A program made the position numbers and the translations under genes. From Terfezia claveryi (lineage: Eukaryota > Ascomycota > Pezizomycetes > Pezizales > Pezizaceae), in contig WHUX01000013.1 of assembly GCA_015179025.1 (NCBI GenBank), positions 372,001 through 436,000 on the forward strand: a stretch of DNA of 64,000 bases, written 5' to 3'. How positions within the stretch are numbered: position 1 is the stretch's first letter; each line of letters starts with the position of its first letter. Below are positions 30,704 through 41,734 of the stretch, one piece after another. Below the pieces are notes generated by a model, which was not told the origin of the DNA, made no database searches, and saw only the letters and a program-made list of their open reading frames with translations.

Positions 30704-31930
30704 ATGTCTTCTGAAAAAGACAACTTCTTAAAGGTGGCAAAACTAAACGGATCGAACTATCATGAGTGGAAGGACGACATAAAGATGATCATGATCATTA
30801 AAGGATACTGGTGAGTATTACAAAATGAACATCCCCCTCGTACGGAGGAGGAAACTTTGCAATAGTAGTTGGAGATTCAAGAACAGTGTCTTGCAGTTAT
30901 ATACCTATCCTGTAAGTGAGACTAAAAATATCTTATATCTGAAGCTGAGACAGGATACGATGCATGGCAAATTCTGGCTGACACCTATGCTTCGAATGAC
31001 ATCACCAACATAATACGAATCGAAGAACTGTTTGGCAAAGCTAAAAAGACAACTGAACAATCTATGGGACAATGGATTGCTCATGTAAAAAGTCTTGCAA
31101 ATCAGCTCAGGGAAGTAGGACAGGAGGTTAGAGCAGACCGTATTGCAAATCGAATTCTAAACAGTCTAGGGAAGGAATATCAAGGTGTAAAGTATGGCCT
31201 GAAAATAAGAGCTGGAGTATTAAAAGTAGATGTAGTCACGTAACATCTACTTAACATGGAAATGGAGTTAAATGAAGAAAAAGAAACAATGATGGGGACC
31301 ATGACAAATCAAAAGACAACTGATTCAGCTCTGATCAACCCAGATGGAGGACAAGTAGCACCATCATATCAACAATAATCCACAATACATCACTATCAAT
31401 ATCTACTATTTCAACAACACAATATCCACTCTACAGCAATACCAACAATCTTACAAAATTGCCCACCATGCCCAACAACAATTTGTCAATGTGGAATACC
31501 AGACACAAATGACTACTATCCAGGTCCACATAGGTCTCCAGTACAACCAGGTTCCCGAAGAACACCATATACTCGATCAACAAGAGGCCCATTACAGGAT
31601 TCCTCCCTACAATGTTACCATTGCAGTAACTACAGTCACACATCAAACACTTGTTGGATAAAGTACCCAAACTTAAAACCATAATGGATGAAGGATGCAG
31701 ATGAATGGAGGAGGCAAAAGAATGACCAATAAGGAGGAAACCAACAGAATAGCCAATCTTCAACAGCACCATCTTCAACGGCAATGACAACCCAAGTACC
31801 AGCATCTCCGAATATGCCAACACGAGCAACACCATACCAAACAGCATACCAGAACAATACTTTCCTGGGAAATACCAAGTTAACAGATATACAAGGTTAT
31901 GTTGGTCCCTCAAGTTCAGGTGTGGACTAA
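30704..31930 (+). pseudogene. copia gag (capsid and zinc knuckle) with about nine stop codons
   Basis: It starts MSSEKDNFLKVAKLNGSNY, the usual copia Gag opening (LNGSNYxEW). The capsid-like part continues through AETGYDAWQILADTYAS and GKAKKTTEQSMGQWIAHVKS. A knuckle CYHCSNYSHTSNTC (C-x2-C-x4-H-x4-C) lies near 31612-31653. Internal stops include TGA 30818, TAG-TAG near 30863, TGA and TAA near 30915, and later TAA codons. Several sit where Gln is expected, next to intact sequence (ETLQ**LEIQEQ). No frameshift is needed anywhere in the 408 codons. The terminal TAA is at 31928-31930; pol is in the -1 frame and is open across this junction. Confidence 0.8.
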
Positions 31931-34900
31931 TATGCGACAAGGTATGTAGTATTAGCTCATCTAAATGGGAAAAGCTCTTTCGGAAAGAATTTGCCTACTC
32001 GGTAAGGCAAGAGTCAAATGAAGTGCAAAAGAAAGAAGAAGGAAGTGTAGGACTATTGGATGAACCAGGAAAATGGCTAGTTGACACAGGAGCCTCGAAT
32101 CACTACAGTTCTTTCAAGCACATATTCCTTAGCCTTATTGAATGCGAAAAACTAGTGGAAGTGTTAACTAGAAACGGATGGATATATGCTCATCATTATG
32201 GTATAATCCCACTAATCATAAACGTACATGGAACACTAATGCAGGTACATCTCGAGAATGTACTATATGTACCAACCCTACAAACCAGAGTGAACCTATT
32301 TTCAGTAATAGTAGTGGCTGATCGAGGCTACAACATTAACTTTAACTATAAAGGGGTCAAATTCCAGTTAAATGGGGAAACACTAGCAACAGGTACTAGA
32401 ATAGAAAACAGCTGGTGGTTCGATTGTAATATGAGATCTCATGAGATTTGCATGGCGATTAGAGATGACAGGAAAAACATAAGGCCGGAGACATTACAAA
32501 CCTGGCACCAAAGATTAGGACACCTGAACAAAACAGACCTCACCAAACTACCCTCTATATCATATAGAATGGAAATCGGCAATCCTCAAACACCAAACAA
32601 AATGCAATGCACAGGCTGTCTAGTTGGAAAACAACACAGGAATATTTCGAGAGTACCCAGAAGATGTCCAACTCGGAAACTAGAAATAATCCATGCTGAT
32701 ATTTGTGGACTAATTCAATGCCCAGGATATATAGGTGCTTATCGATATTTTTGTGTGTTTGTTGACGGACATACTAGATTTCTATGGGTCTATTGTTTAA
32801 AAACAAAAGACGAGATCAGGCAAGCTTTCAAAGAGCTCAAATCCTTACAGCAAAACTATACAGGCCTTAAGCTACTGACCTTATTTATGGATGGTGAAAA
32901 AGCTCTAATGAATAAGGAATTCCAAGCAGAATTACTGACAGACGGAATTACCCATCTAATGACCTAAACATACTCTCCAGAAATGAATGGTATAGCCGAG
33001 AATGCGATCAAACAACTAGTACAGAAAGCCTCTTCCATGATGTGGGCCCCGAAAATACCGATTAAGTTTTGGCCGGAGGCTATACGAATGGCCGGTTTCC
33101 TAAACAACCGTTTACCACACAAAATGTTAGGTTGTACCCTATACAAATTATGGTTTGAACGAAAACTAAACCTGTCATATCTTCGAATATTCGGATCTCG
33201 ATGCTACGTACATTTGGAAGAGGCAAACAGGAAGAAATTTGACTCATATATAATTGAAGCAGTATTAATAGGATACTACTTAGAAGAAGGACTTTATGAA
33301 GTATATGACGTGACGAGAAGAATCCTGCTAAAAAAGAGAGATGTAGTATTTCATAAAGAGATTCTAGGATACCCAACAATGACAGATTAGGGACTCGTCC
33401 CAGGCTACAACATATTAGAAGAACCAGTACAGATTATTGATGGAGAAGTACCGGAACTATTGGAAGAAGGAGATGAGGGTGGGATAGAAGTAAACGTTCC
33501 AGCACTCCGCCCAACTACTGATGAAATACTGCACCTATCACTAGCAGCATTAAAGATCAATGACGACACCTCAGATGACATACACATGGATGAAGAAAGG
33601 AGCACGTCGAATGATATAATGATAAAAGATATGGTTGCACCAAAGATGTTGGGCTATACAAGGACTATGTCAATGGATTGGCAAAGAAAAAGAGATATAA
33701 CAAGAGCCTCTACTATAAATGACACTGGAACCCAAAGGACAAAGCCTACTAATCGTCAAGAAAACTCAGTAAACAAGGATGAGGATATAAGGCAAGGATT
33801 AGATGAACTAATAGAGATGTATAACAAGACATACAAGAAACTATAGAAAGAGTATGAGGTCGAAAACGCCAACCTGGATATCATAACAGTGACAGATGAA
33901 CCTGATCCAAAGAGCTGGAAACAAGTGATGAAGAGCAAAAATAAGGCTTTCTGGTTAAAAGCAGCATATGATGAGATAATACAAATTGCAAAAATAGGGG
34001 TATTCACACTTACTCCATCATTGCCTCCCAGAAGAAAAGCTCTACCAACGAAATGGGTATTTGCTACAAAGAGAGATACCGCTGGAAATATCACAAAGTT
34101 CAAAGGGCGCTGGGTAGCTCGAGGGGACCTATAAAAGAAAGAAATAGACTACAAGGAAACCTTTGTACCAGTTGCAAACCTAGTAACTCTTAGAATAGTT
34201 CTAGCAAAAGTAGCAACAAACAATGATGAACTGGATCAATCCGATGTTATATCAGCGTTCCTAAATGGTGAAATCGATACTCTGGTGTTCCTGATCCAAG
34301 CAGAAGGTTTTACAATAGCACAAGGTTTCTATCTCATCTACAAAAGCATTTATGACTTATATCAAGCAGCTAGAGTTTGGTACGAAGTTCTAGATAATGC
34401 ACTACAGAAACTGGGTTTCATTCGTTGCAAAGGCGATCTTGCTTGCTGGGCTCACCCAGACGGCCGCTATGTTGTTGCTCATGTGGATGATCTGTTAAAT
34501 AGTGGAAAAAGAGACTAAGTGAATACGACAAAAGCATTCCTGGCAACAAAATTCAAGATAAAAGACCTCAGTCCCGCAAACTTGTTCGTCGAATTGAACA
34601 TATGATGAGACAGAGAAAACTGCATAATATATATCGACCAAACCCATTACGCAAAGGAGATACTAGAAACCTACGGAATGTAAGATTGCAACCCGGTCAC
34701 AATACCCATTTCACTAGGGAATATATTACAAAAAGAAGGTGACCTATTGGGGCATACAGAAAAACGAAGTTATCAGGCAATGGTAGGCGCACTAGGATAT
34801 TTAATGAACTACACAAGACCGGATCTAGCTTTTGTTATGTCTCGAGTAGCTCAGTTCGCAGCTTCTCCTATAACATTATACCAGGCAGCCATCAAATACG

Positions 34901-35664
34901 TTTTCAGATTTCTAAAAGGAACAGTTGACGCAAAACTAAGAATCCAAGGTAAAGATGATGCAATTGTCATAGGATATTTCGATTCATCCTTCGCAGATGA
35001 CCGAGATGACAGTCACTCCACATATGACTATGCGATTTTATATGGTAGTTCAACAGTTTTGTGGAAGTCCAAAAAGCACAAAACAATCAATCTATCAACT
35101 ACAGACGCGGAATATGTAGCAGCAACCGAAGTAACAAGAGATATATCTTAGATTGAAACCTTATTTGAAGGCCTAAGCTTACATATGAAGAAACCTGTGG
35201 AGCTATTTGAGGACAATGAAAATGCCAATGGAATAGCAAATGGCACAACGGCAAATAATAGAACAAGGCACATTGCCTTACAAGAATGCTACGTGACCGA
35301 AAAAACATTAATTGGAGATATCAAAGTCACATGGATACCAACAGCAGACGAAGCTGCCGATATATTTACCAAACCACTACCTCAGGACATTTTAGTAAGA
35401 CATGCAACAACACTGGGTCTGGTATTCCCCAAGCACATGTGTCAGATTTGTCTCATCGAGCATGAAAGCAGAAACAAATTACACAGACACATTAAGACGT
35501 ATCACATAGGAAAGGGAATAGGTATAAGAGATTTTACTTCTACTAAAAGTCTATTTCTATTTCAACTTCAATGTCAACTTCTACTTCTATTTCTACTTCT
35601 ACTTCTATTTCTAATAATTATGAAAAAGAAATACCACCTTATACTCACACTTCGTGCAAAATAG
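31921..35664 (+). pseudogene. copia pol: protease, integrase, reverse transcriptase, RNase H, C2H2 tail
   Basis: All domains are in one frame. Protease: KWLVDTGASNHY (about 32071). Integrase: WHQRLGHL...CTGCLVGKQH zinc site (32500-32630), then catalytic Asp in IHADICG (32692) and in LFMDGEKA (32885), and Glu in SPEMNGIAEN (32976). Reverse transcriptase: ALPTKWVFATKRD, GRWVARGDL, and the active box VAHVDDLL (about 34470). RNase H: GYFDSSFADD, STTDAEYVAATE, and WIPTADEAADIFTKPL (35330). After this comes an extra C2H2 finger, CQICLIEHESRNKLHRHIKT-YH (35434-35499). Stops lie at 32965, 33388, 33844, 34132, 34516, 34603-34608, 34681 and 35149. At several of these the family has Gln, Arg or Trp. Confidence 0.88.
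35536..35612. repeat. TTCTAC/TTCTAT hexanucleotide repeat in the copia 3' region
   Basis: About twelve units of TTCTAY/TTCAAY sit between the zinc-finger codons and the end of the pol frame. The resulting Leu/Phe-rich tail may not be part of the ancestral protein. Confidence 0.7.
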
Positions 35665-35894
35665 ATGAACCTACCAAATCGGCAAAAAGACAAAGATCAG
35701 ACGAGAATTGAAGCAGAGAAGAACATAGAGATAAAGGAACCAAATGGAAGAAGCATTAGTACGAGAAAACGGGGGAGGAATATATGGGAATAAGGGTATG
35801 AGGAAATGGGGGAGGAATCTATGGAAGCAGGAGGGAGAAACAGACACTTGGATTATTATTGTTATTCTGTTATATTAGAAAACTCTCACGTGTC

Positions 35895-35902
35895 GGGGGA
35901 GG
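35895..35902 (+). promoter_or_regulatory. Polypurine tract
   Basis: GGGGGAGG lies immediately before the 3' LTR, where plus-strand DNA priming takes place. Confidence 0.75.
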
Positions 35903-36054
35903 TGGAAGGAACTACGTTCCTTCATGGTTAGGCGACACGCTAGACTAGAAGGGGGATAAGCTTGGCACAGAGATACTGGGGAGATAGACCCACTTGACAT
36001 GTACATGAGAGGAACAACGAACACACATACATCGAGAGGACTGCAGAGCTTTCA
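35903..36054 (+). repeat. 3' LTR of the copia element
   Basis: Identical to the 5' LTR. Followed by ATAAT, which repeats the five bases before the 5' LTR. Confidence 0.92.
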
Positions 36055-36125
36055 ATAATACTTGCTAAAGCAACGGTATTCCTAGTCTGGCTTGCACTAG
36101 CCCCTCCCCAGTCCAGACAATGCGT

Positions 36126-36155
36126 ACTAAATGCTCAACCAGACTACTAAATGCT
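36126..36155 (-). mobile_element. Micro-insertion, 10 bp, with perfect 10-bp target duplication
   Basis: ACTAAATGCT (36126-36135 and 36146-36155) brackets CAACCAGACT. A longer diverged tip in forward orientation (TAGTCTGGCTTGCACTAGCC) lies 40 bp upstream at 36073. Confidence 0.65.
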
Positions 36156-36229
36156 ACGCGACGCCGGTAAAATAAAGTTGTCCTGCGCATACGGAAATAA
36201 TTTCGAATTGCAAACTGACACTAAAGTAT

Positions 36230-36298
36230 CCTCAATGATCTCTACGAGAGGCTTGTGCCAACCAGACTACCTCAATGATAGTCTGGTTACCTCAATGA
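36230..36298. mobile_element. Two stacked micro-insertions, opposite orientation, three copies of CCTCAATGA
   Basis: CCTCAATGA lies at 36230, 36270 and 36290. The first interval (36239-36269, 31 bp) ends GGCTTGTGCCAACCAGACTA and begins TCTCTACGAGA. The second (36279-36289, 11 bp) is TAGTCTGGTTA, the same tip in the other direction. Confidence 0.7.
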
Positions 36299-37338
36299 CA
36301 CAGCAACGCGACAGCGCTGCTGGTGCGATAACACCCCCTTTTTGGTACGGTAGCTAACCAGCTTAGACGTAGTTCAATCTTGAACAATAAAAATACTACA
36401 AACGTCCAATAATACCGGTATCAGTATGGAGAACTACCAGCGAGAGCTCCCTTTGGTAGTATTATTGATGATAATGCGTCAGGTGGCAGTCAAAATACCA
36501 ATAATTCAGTGCAAATGAAGAACAGAGCGTTGATATTCAATACAGTCAGTGCACGCGTTCACACAAGATGTAAATAGAAGAAACTGAATGAATTAATATA
36601 ACAAATACAAAAATACATGCTGAAGATATGCCTATCGGTCAGGAAACAGAAGAACTTGCAAGAGGCCTTAAAAGCCTATCAGTCTGGATTACCACAGTAC
36701 AATTCCATTCGAAAGGCTGATGTACAGTACATTCAACCAGACTACAGTACATTAGTATTAATTGGTTGTGTTGAGCGCTTGACCGTGTATAGCCAGGTTA
36801 ACCTTGTCAGGTTAGCTGACCGGTTGTACCGTCGGACGCTGTACCCCCGGTACCGTTACCGCCCGCCTTTGGCTTATGAACAAGCTACATGGACAATTTT
36901 GTGGGGCAATATAGAGCGATCACCGTTTTCTATGCAGAGTTGTATAAGCTTTAATTTAAGCTCCGGGGTATAGCCTATTCGTTTTCGGTCAGATTGGCTC
37001 TGTTCTTGCGGTTCTTCGGCATTTTGGTATCTGTTGTTGTAGTGTTTTTTGTTTGTTTACATCTAATTGACAGTCTCCATGACAGAGATTTTTTCTGTCA
37101 GTTAAACTGACAGACTACTAGAGGACTGTCAAAATGCACGAGCATGGGTTGTGCAGACAGCTAGCCTACCTAGTAACGTTGGCTGTGGAAACAACACTAA
37201 AACTTGACAGACGAACTGACTGACCAGCGTGTACAAAATCCCTCTAATTGACTACCACTAGTGTAAGATATATACATACGGTTATTTGTCTCCCTCTCTC
37301 GCTTATAACCCATATCATCTGCTACATACAGGTACAGC
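36299..37338. other. Intergenic between copia element and kinase copy 2
   Basis: No gene. GACAG/CTGTC words around 37070-37215 can pair locally. The right edge from about 37270 is shared with the region downstream of kinase copy 1. Confidence 0.45.
36724..36753 (-). mobile_element. Micro-insertion, 10 bp, with perfect 10-bp target duplication
   Basis: ACAGTACATT (36724-36733 and 36744-36753) brackets CAACCAGACT, exactly the insert found at 36136. Confidence 0.7.
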
Positions 37339-39687
37339 TCAGTCCTTCAATGTAGCAACTAGCCATTGCATTGACTTCTTTACCTCTTGAAATGCATCCT
37401 TGTTGGATACACCTAACCGTACCTCCTCAGGCAATAGCCACTCTCTTTTGCTCTCCTCCTCCTCCTCATACTCATCGCCCTGGCCCTCACTCCCCTCCTG
37501 ATCCTGTCCACCCATCCCTTCAGAGGGTTTGCCCTCTTCATATAATTTGCAGCTACTAAGGCCTGGTTGCCTCCACAATGTCATCCGCATTTCCCTGGCA
37601 ACCCTCTTAAAGGGTTCAAACCCGGGCCGAAACCGCTCCAGGAGCCAGTTAAACTTCCTGGAGCTGTCGATTACACAGGCGATCTTGTGGTTTGTGACTG
37701 AGGATTCATTCCCATCATGCCATTCGATGAGAGGGTCTGACGCTGGCCAAATGTGATGAGAGGAGCTAATCATAGTTGCAGGGCCAGCAATGACAGGGTA
37801 GCAGCATACCCAAAGTAGGACGTACAAGAAAGATTCCAAATCATGTCTGTACCGATGCCGTTCCTGGCCAAGTAGAATCTGGATAGCGATAAAGGGATAT
37901 GTACCAGTCCGGTCGAGAGCACCAGAAGGCTGAGCCGATGCCTCAATTGCATAATCCAAATCAATCAGACACCCCCGAAGGGGTGTGTCACAGGGCCAAA
38001 TCCAGGCGAATAGGTCACTAGCGGCTGCGGATGAAGAATCTGAAGTAAGCTGTGGCAAACTGTCATCAATGACAATAATATTATTCGGAGAAATATCTTT
38101 ATGCAGAATGCCTCCCTGAAAAAAGAGGGATGCATGCCCAATCAGCCCAGCCAACAACCCTTCTGCAACCTGGAGAGGAGATAATGTTGAATCCCTAAGC
38201 GGCCTGCCAGTGGGCGAAATCACCAGGCAGGATAGGACTCGATTTTGTCGTTCCATGTGGATCTTGTAAGCTTGGGGTTGAGTGAAATTGGAATCTGCGG
38301 CAGGAGATCCCCCAGCATGGATATGGGTGAGGACATTTTCATAGGTGGTGCAACAAAGCATGGTCGCCACCCCAATTACTCGTTTTTCGGAGGCAAGCTG
38401 GTAGAGATCCCCTTCGAGAGCACGCTTGGTGTTGCTCCAACTGTATTTGATTGCAATGGCTTCCCCACTAGATAATGCTCCTATTTTTTTTTTTTGTTAG
38501 AAAATAAAGCCAAGCAGTCAGAGCTGTGGGGAGGGGGTGGGGGTATGATTACCAGTCCATATACGGGTCCCGCGTGTGACAATACCAGGAGCGAGGAACA
38601 CTAGTTTTTTCAATGACACCGCTACTTCTGATTTAAAACTCTTGATGGTGATGTCTGATTCGTGATCCAACGGGTATGCGTGTTCGTTGCCCCATGAGAT
38701 ACTGTCAACATGGAACCCCATGCACCGAGCAATCATTTGTGAGATTGAAACCAATGCACTGACAACGGTAAGGAGGTCGAGGTCTGATGTGGAATAATCT
38801 AAGGGCACAGAACTAATGGCTCCAGAACGATCAAACCTCCAGAATGTGAGTTTCGGACCAATATTCGAGGTTAAAATGCCCAAGACAAATACACGGAATG
38901 GTTGGGCAATAAAAACTTGCTCAGCATAGGAGGCTAGTTGGGTGAAAGATTTATTAATTTTGCTTCCTGTAGACTGGTGCTCACCAACCACGAGGACAGT
39001 ACGCCATTCGAGAGGCACTCCTCTCCAAGTGAGAATGAAGTCAGGTCGGATGTCGTTGCTATGGGTGCCTCGTAGGGGCTTGTTTTTGATGACACACCAC
39101 TCCAATTCACCTTGTTGGGGGGACATACAGAGGAGGGACTGGTCAGTGATGGGGGCATGTTGTTGTATGGTATTTGCGAATTGACAGAACCACTCTGGAT
39201 AGCCATTGTTTGCGTATGTTGGTGGATAACAGACATACAAATGCTTTGGGTTAGATTTGTTACACCGGACGCCAAGTGCGATGGTAGTAGCTTCAGTCGT
39301 GGTAATAATTGCTGAGAGTATATCTTCGGCACATACAGTAGTCGGGGTATCTGGTGATCCAGGAAACAGGAAGCGTTCGACAAAATCTAGGCATGTGTGC
39401 TGCGCGCCAGCTGGTTCTCGCTTGATGAGAGCCGCGACAGCGTTCGCGCGGCGTCGCTTGCCAGCAGAAACATTATCATTGATTGGTTGGTGCAAACCCG
39501 TTAGAGCAGCTTTACGCTTATAAGGAGTAGAGATCAAGGGCGCCAGGAGTAAGGTCGGAGCGGACTGAACCTCAGGGTCTGGGAGGTGGGGAAGCGTAGA
39601 TAGTTGATGATCAATATAATCACGGGAAATACTGTTTGGTGTAAGACTGGAATTATCGCGTGGTGCCGGGTCAATATTTGGCTCCAT
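37339..39687 (-). CDS. FunK1-type fungal protein kinase, copy 2
   Basis: Exons 39687-38553 and 38480-37339 are joined by a 72-bp GT-AG intron at the same place as in copy 1, giving 758 residues starting MEPNIDPAPRDN. The two proteins are near-identical in the N-terminal half. Differences are telling: copy 2 lacks about a dozen residues after ITIKSFK, carries an extra acidic run (DEYEEEEESKR) before the C-terminal REWLLPEEVRLGVSN, and the catalytic loop reads HKDISPNN instead of HRDISPNN. The ATP-binding segment is GALSSGEAIAIKYSW, with the Lys kept, and DLDYA is kept. No stops or frameshifts occur, so both copies seem under coding constraint. The duplicated block extends about 100 bp beyond the start codon and 40 bp beyond the stop. 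Function is unknown beyond kinase homology. Confidence 0.84.
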
Positions 39688-39689
39688 CA

Positions 39690-40222
39690 CAGCTGTTGGA
39701 ATTGGAGAGGGTGTAGATGGTTTCCGTGAATGTACTGAGAGGGAGGAGATATGGAGGATCACTCTTTATTGTATGAGAACGAGAATAGTCTATCACACTC
39801 AGAAAAGAACTCAACTCATGTCCCTTGTGAGGAAAATCTGAATAGATGATTCTAAGAAGACGAAAAAAAAAGGATGATGATGAGAAGAGGTGAACAAAGA
39901 GTCCGTCTAAATAAACTCGGCAGCGCTACCCTCTCCTTCCTCATCTGACTTCATGCCAAGATACCCTCCGCCCACTTGGTCTAATTCGACATTACAGGAT
40001 TTATACAGCCGTCGAGTGACGGGAGGAGAGTGATCTAATTTTTTACGGGGCAAGAACGGAATTACGAAGTTTTACGACTTCCTGGGCGATCCTCTCAAGA
40101 GAAAACACCTACGTGGCAATCAACCACAGACAATCTTGGCAAGAACGCCACTCTTTTCGACGAGGATTTAAAAGCCAAAGGGTAAAAGCGGCGCATAGCA
40201 ACAAATTCAGCTGCGAATCACA
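39690..40222. other. Intergenic upstream of kinase copy 2
   Basis: The first ~110 bases match the upstream region of copy 1 and may include its promoter. After about 39810 the two loci diverge, and no gene is visible. Confidence 0.45.
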
Positions 40223-40431
40223 TACAGAGATCTCTCGTTACAAGCATACGCTTCGGACCAGTTGAAGTATGCTTGTAACCAATATATTCTTATATCTAGA
40301 GAAACAGAAATACAGGTAGAGAGAGCAAGGAAAGGATACAAAATGGGATAATACAGTAACTAACAGACATCCAAATAACAAATGTGAGTACTGATAATAT
40401 TCAAAAAAAGACAGTTAAATGAGCGGAAGGG

Positions 40432-40690
40432 ATATTAGGAGGAGGAGGCTGGACACGGCACAAAGTCAGTAACCCTGCATTGAACATGATAACTTCTGCG
40501 CTGAACCTCAAGAGTTTCAATCCGTCTTTTCTCCCGCTTGAGGACATCTTGCAGCTCAGTGATGTTCGGTATGAGTTCAGCTTGAAGAGAGAAGAGGAGC
40601 AACCCTTCGATGTAGGGTAAAGCTACCTGGGGTGTAACGGGAGGAGGTGGCAGTGGCTCAGTTTCGGGTTCATTGACTGCGCTTGGAAGA
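40432..40690 (-). pseudogene. C-terminal fragment of a pogo/Fot1-like transposase
   Basis: The minus strand reads PETEPLPPPPVTPQV, then IEGLLLFSLQAELIPNI and ELQDVLKREKRRIETLEVQR, a Pro-rich linker followed by a charged coiled-coil-like helix. Fot1/pogo transposases end in such a tail after the DDE domain. No DDE motif or HTH region is left. The family call rests mainly on the flanking terminal repeats. Confidence 0.35.
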
Positions 40691-40752
40691 TACGTTGCCA
40701 GAATTGCATTTCAATATCAGAGATCCATTAGAATTAGGCAATTGAGCTTGTC

Positions 40753-40780
40753 GGGTAAATATACCAGACTAGGGTAAATA
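40753..40780 (-). mobile_element. Micro-insertion, 10 bp, inside pogo-like copy 3
   Basis: GGGTAAATA (40753-40761 and 40772-40780) brackets TACCAGACTA, the reverse of TAGTCTGGTA. Since it lies within the pogo-like element, it must be younger than that element's insertion or have been copied with it. Confidence 0.65.
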
Positions 40781-41046
40781 GTAGAGAGGCTTGTTCTTAG
40801 TATGTTACTATAGATCCAACTCGTATGTTGCTTCGTGAGATCGTGCGGGGTTATTTCTTATCGATAAACATCCCAATATGGCGAGGCGCTTCTCTTGTTA
40901 CAAGCATATGTATGGTGACTAAGCCAAAAAAATACGAATATTCTAGTAACGGAAATATGCTTATTTACTATGTGGGACTACCGAAGGTATGCTTGTAACC
41001 CAATATATGCTTATATCTGATATGCTTGTAACGAGAGATCTCTGTA

Positions 41047-41734
41047 ACGTTTGCTATATTATAGTGGTAGTCAAAAACCTTTTAGCACAAGCCACATACA
41101 ATTATTATTAACAGTGAAGTAAAAAACCAACTTTACATGTTTAACATTCCTTTTTTCCAGGCTTCGTGTAACAGGGGTAGTGTTTGAACTTGTATGGCTG
41201 GTACTTGTCAAGAAGACGGCATTGGAAACATTAGACTGGCTGCAATTCTCGTAGATTCATCCACAGGCAGAGCTTTCTCACCGGATAGATTCGATAAAGT
41301 CTGCTTTTCTGACACTCCACAGCACTGTATACTGGATATGGCTTCAAACTATCTAACTACCCTTCCTAGGAAAATGGCACTAGTCGGCCTCGGCAAAACT
41401 CTGGGCGGGCACTAGAGAATCGAATATCGAACGCTCCGTTGTTTCTTGTCAGCTCCCTAACTTACACATAACATCAAGAATCCATCTGAGGTAAGGACGT
41501 CGTTTTGCTTGCGGGATCCCACTTATTTCAATATGTCACACCCACTCAGCTGGGATTGCCATCTTGTATTGGTGGGGTGATACGTACAATCCTAGTTGAC
41601 ATGGATAACCGGGGAGGGAGCGGATACCCCGGCGCTGGCTGGCTGCTTGTTGCAGATATATAAGTATTAATGATGCTGACAAGATTCTATTTAGGCTCGC
41701 AGCTTTGTAGTTGCTAGGACTTCAAGAAGTCAAG
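41047..41734. other. Spacer upstream of the D-lactate dehydrogenase pseudogene
   Basis: A 73-residue frame at 41194-41415 has no recognised domain. ATATATAAG at 41656 lies about 80 bases before the ATG at 41735 and could be the old TATA box. Confidence 0.4.

Larger units (their letters stand above)
30475..36054 (+). mobile_element. Complete copia-type LTR retrotransposon, 5.58 kb, coding-defective
   Basis: The element is bounded by two identical 152-bp LTRs (TG...CA) and a 5-bp target duplication ATAAT (30470-30474 and 36055-36059). The order is LTR, primer site, gag, protease-integrase-reverse transcriptase-RNase H, polypurine tract, LTR, so it is Ty1/copia. Gag and pol each hold one frame across their length but carry about nine in-frame stops apiece. 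Identical LTRs point to recent insertion or gene conversion. The two facts together suggest it was already defective and was moved by enzymes made elsewhere. Confidence 0.93.
40225..41044. mobile_element. Pogo-like element, copy 3 (820 bp), with transposase remnant
   Basis: TA flanks both sides. The 24-bp terminal repeats (CAGAGATCTCTCGTTACAAG inward) are perfect inverted copies. Subterminal words AGTATGCTTGTAACC, TTTCTTATCGATAAAC and ACTAAGCCAAAAAAA recur in the other copies. The interior keeps the C-terminal part of a transposase on the minus strand. Confidence 0.75.

Noticed and set aside
30704..35664. Reassigned stop codons (TAA/TAG as Gln) in the copia element
   Set aside because: The host lyase and kinase genes use normal stops and have none in frame, and the TGA-TGA and Trp-position stops fit C-to-T mutation better.
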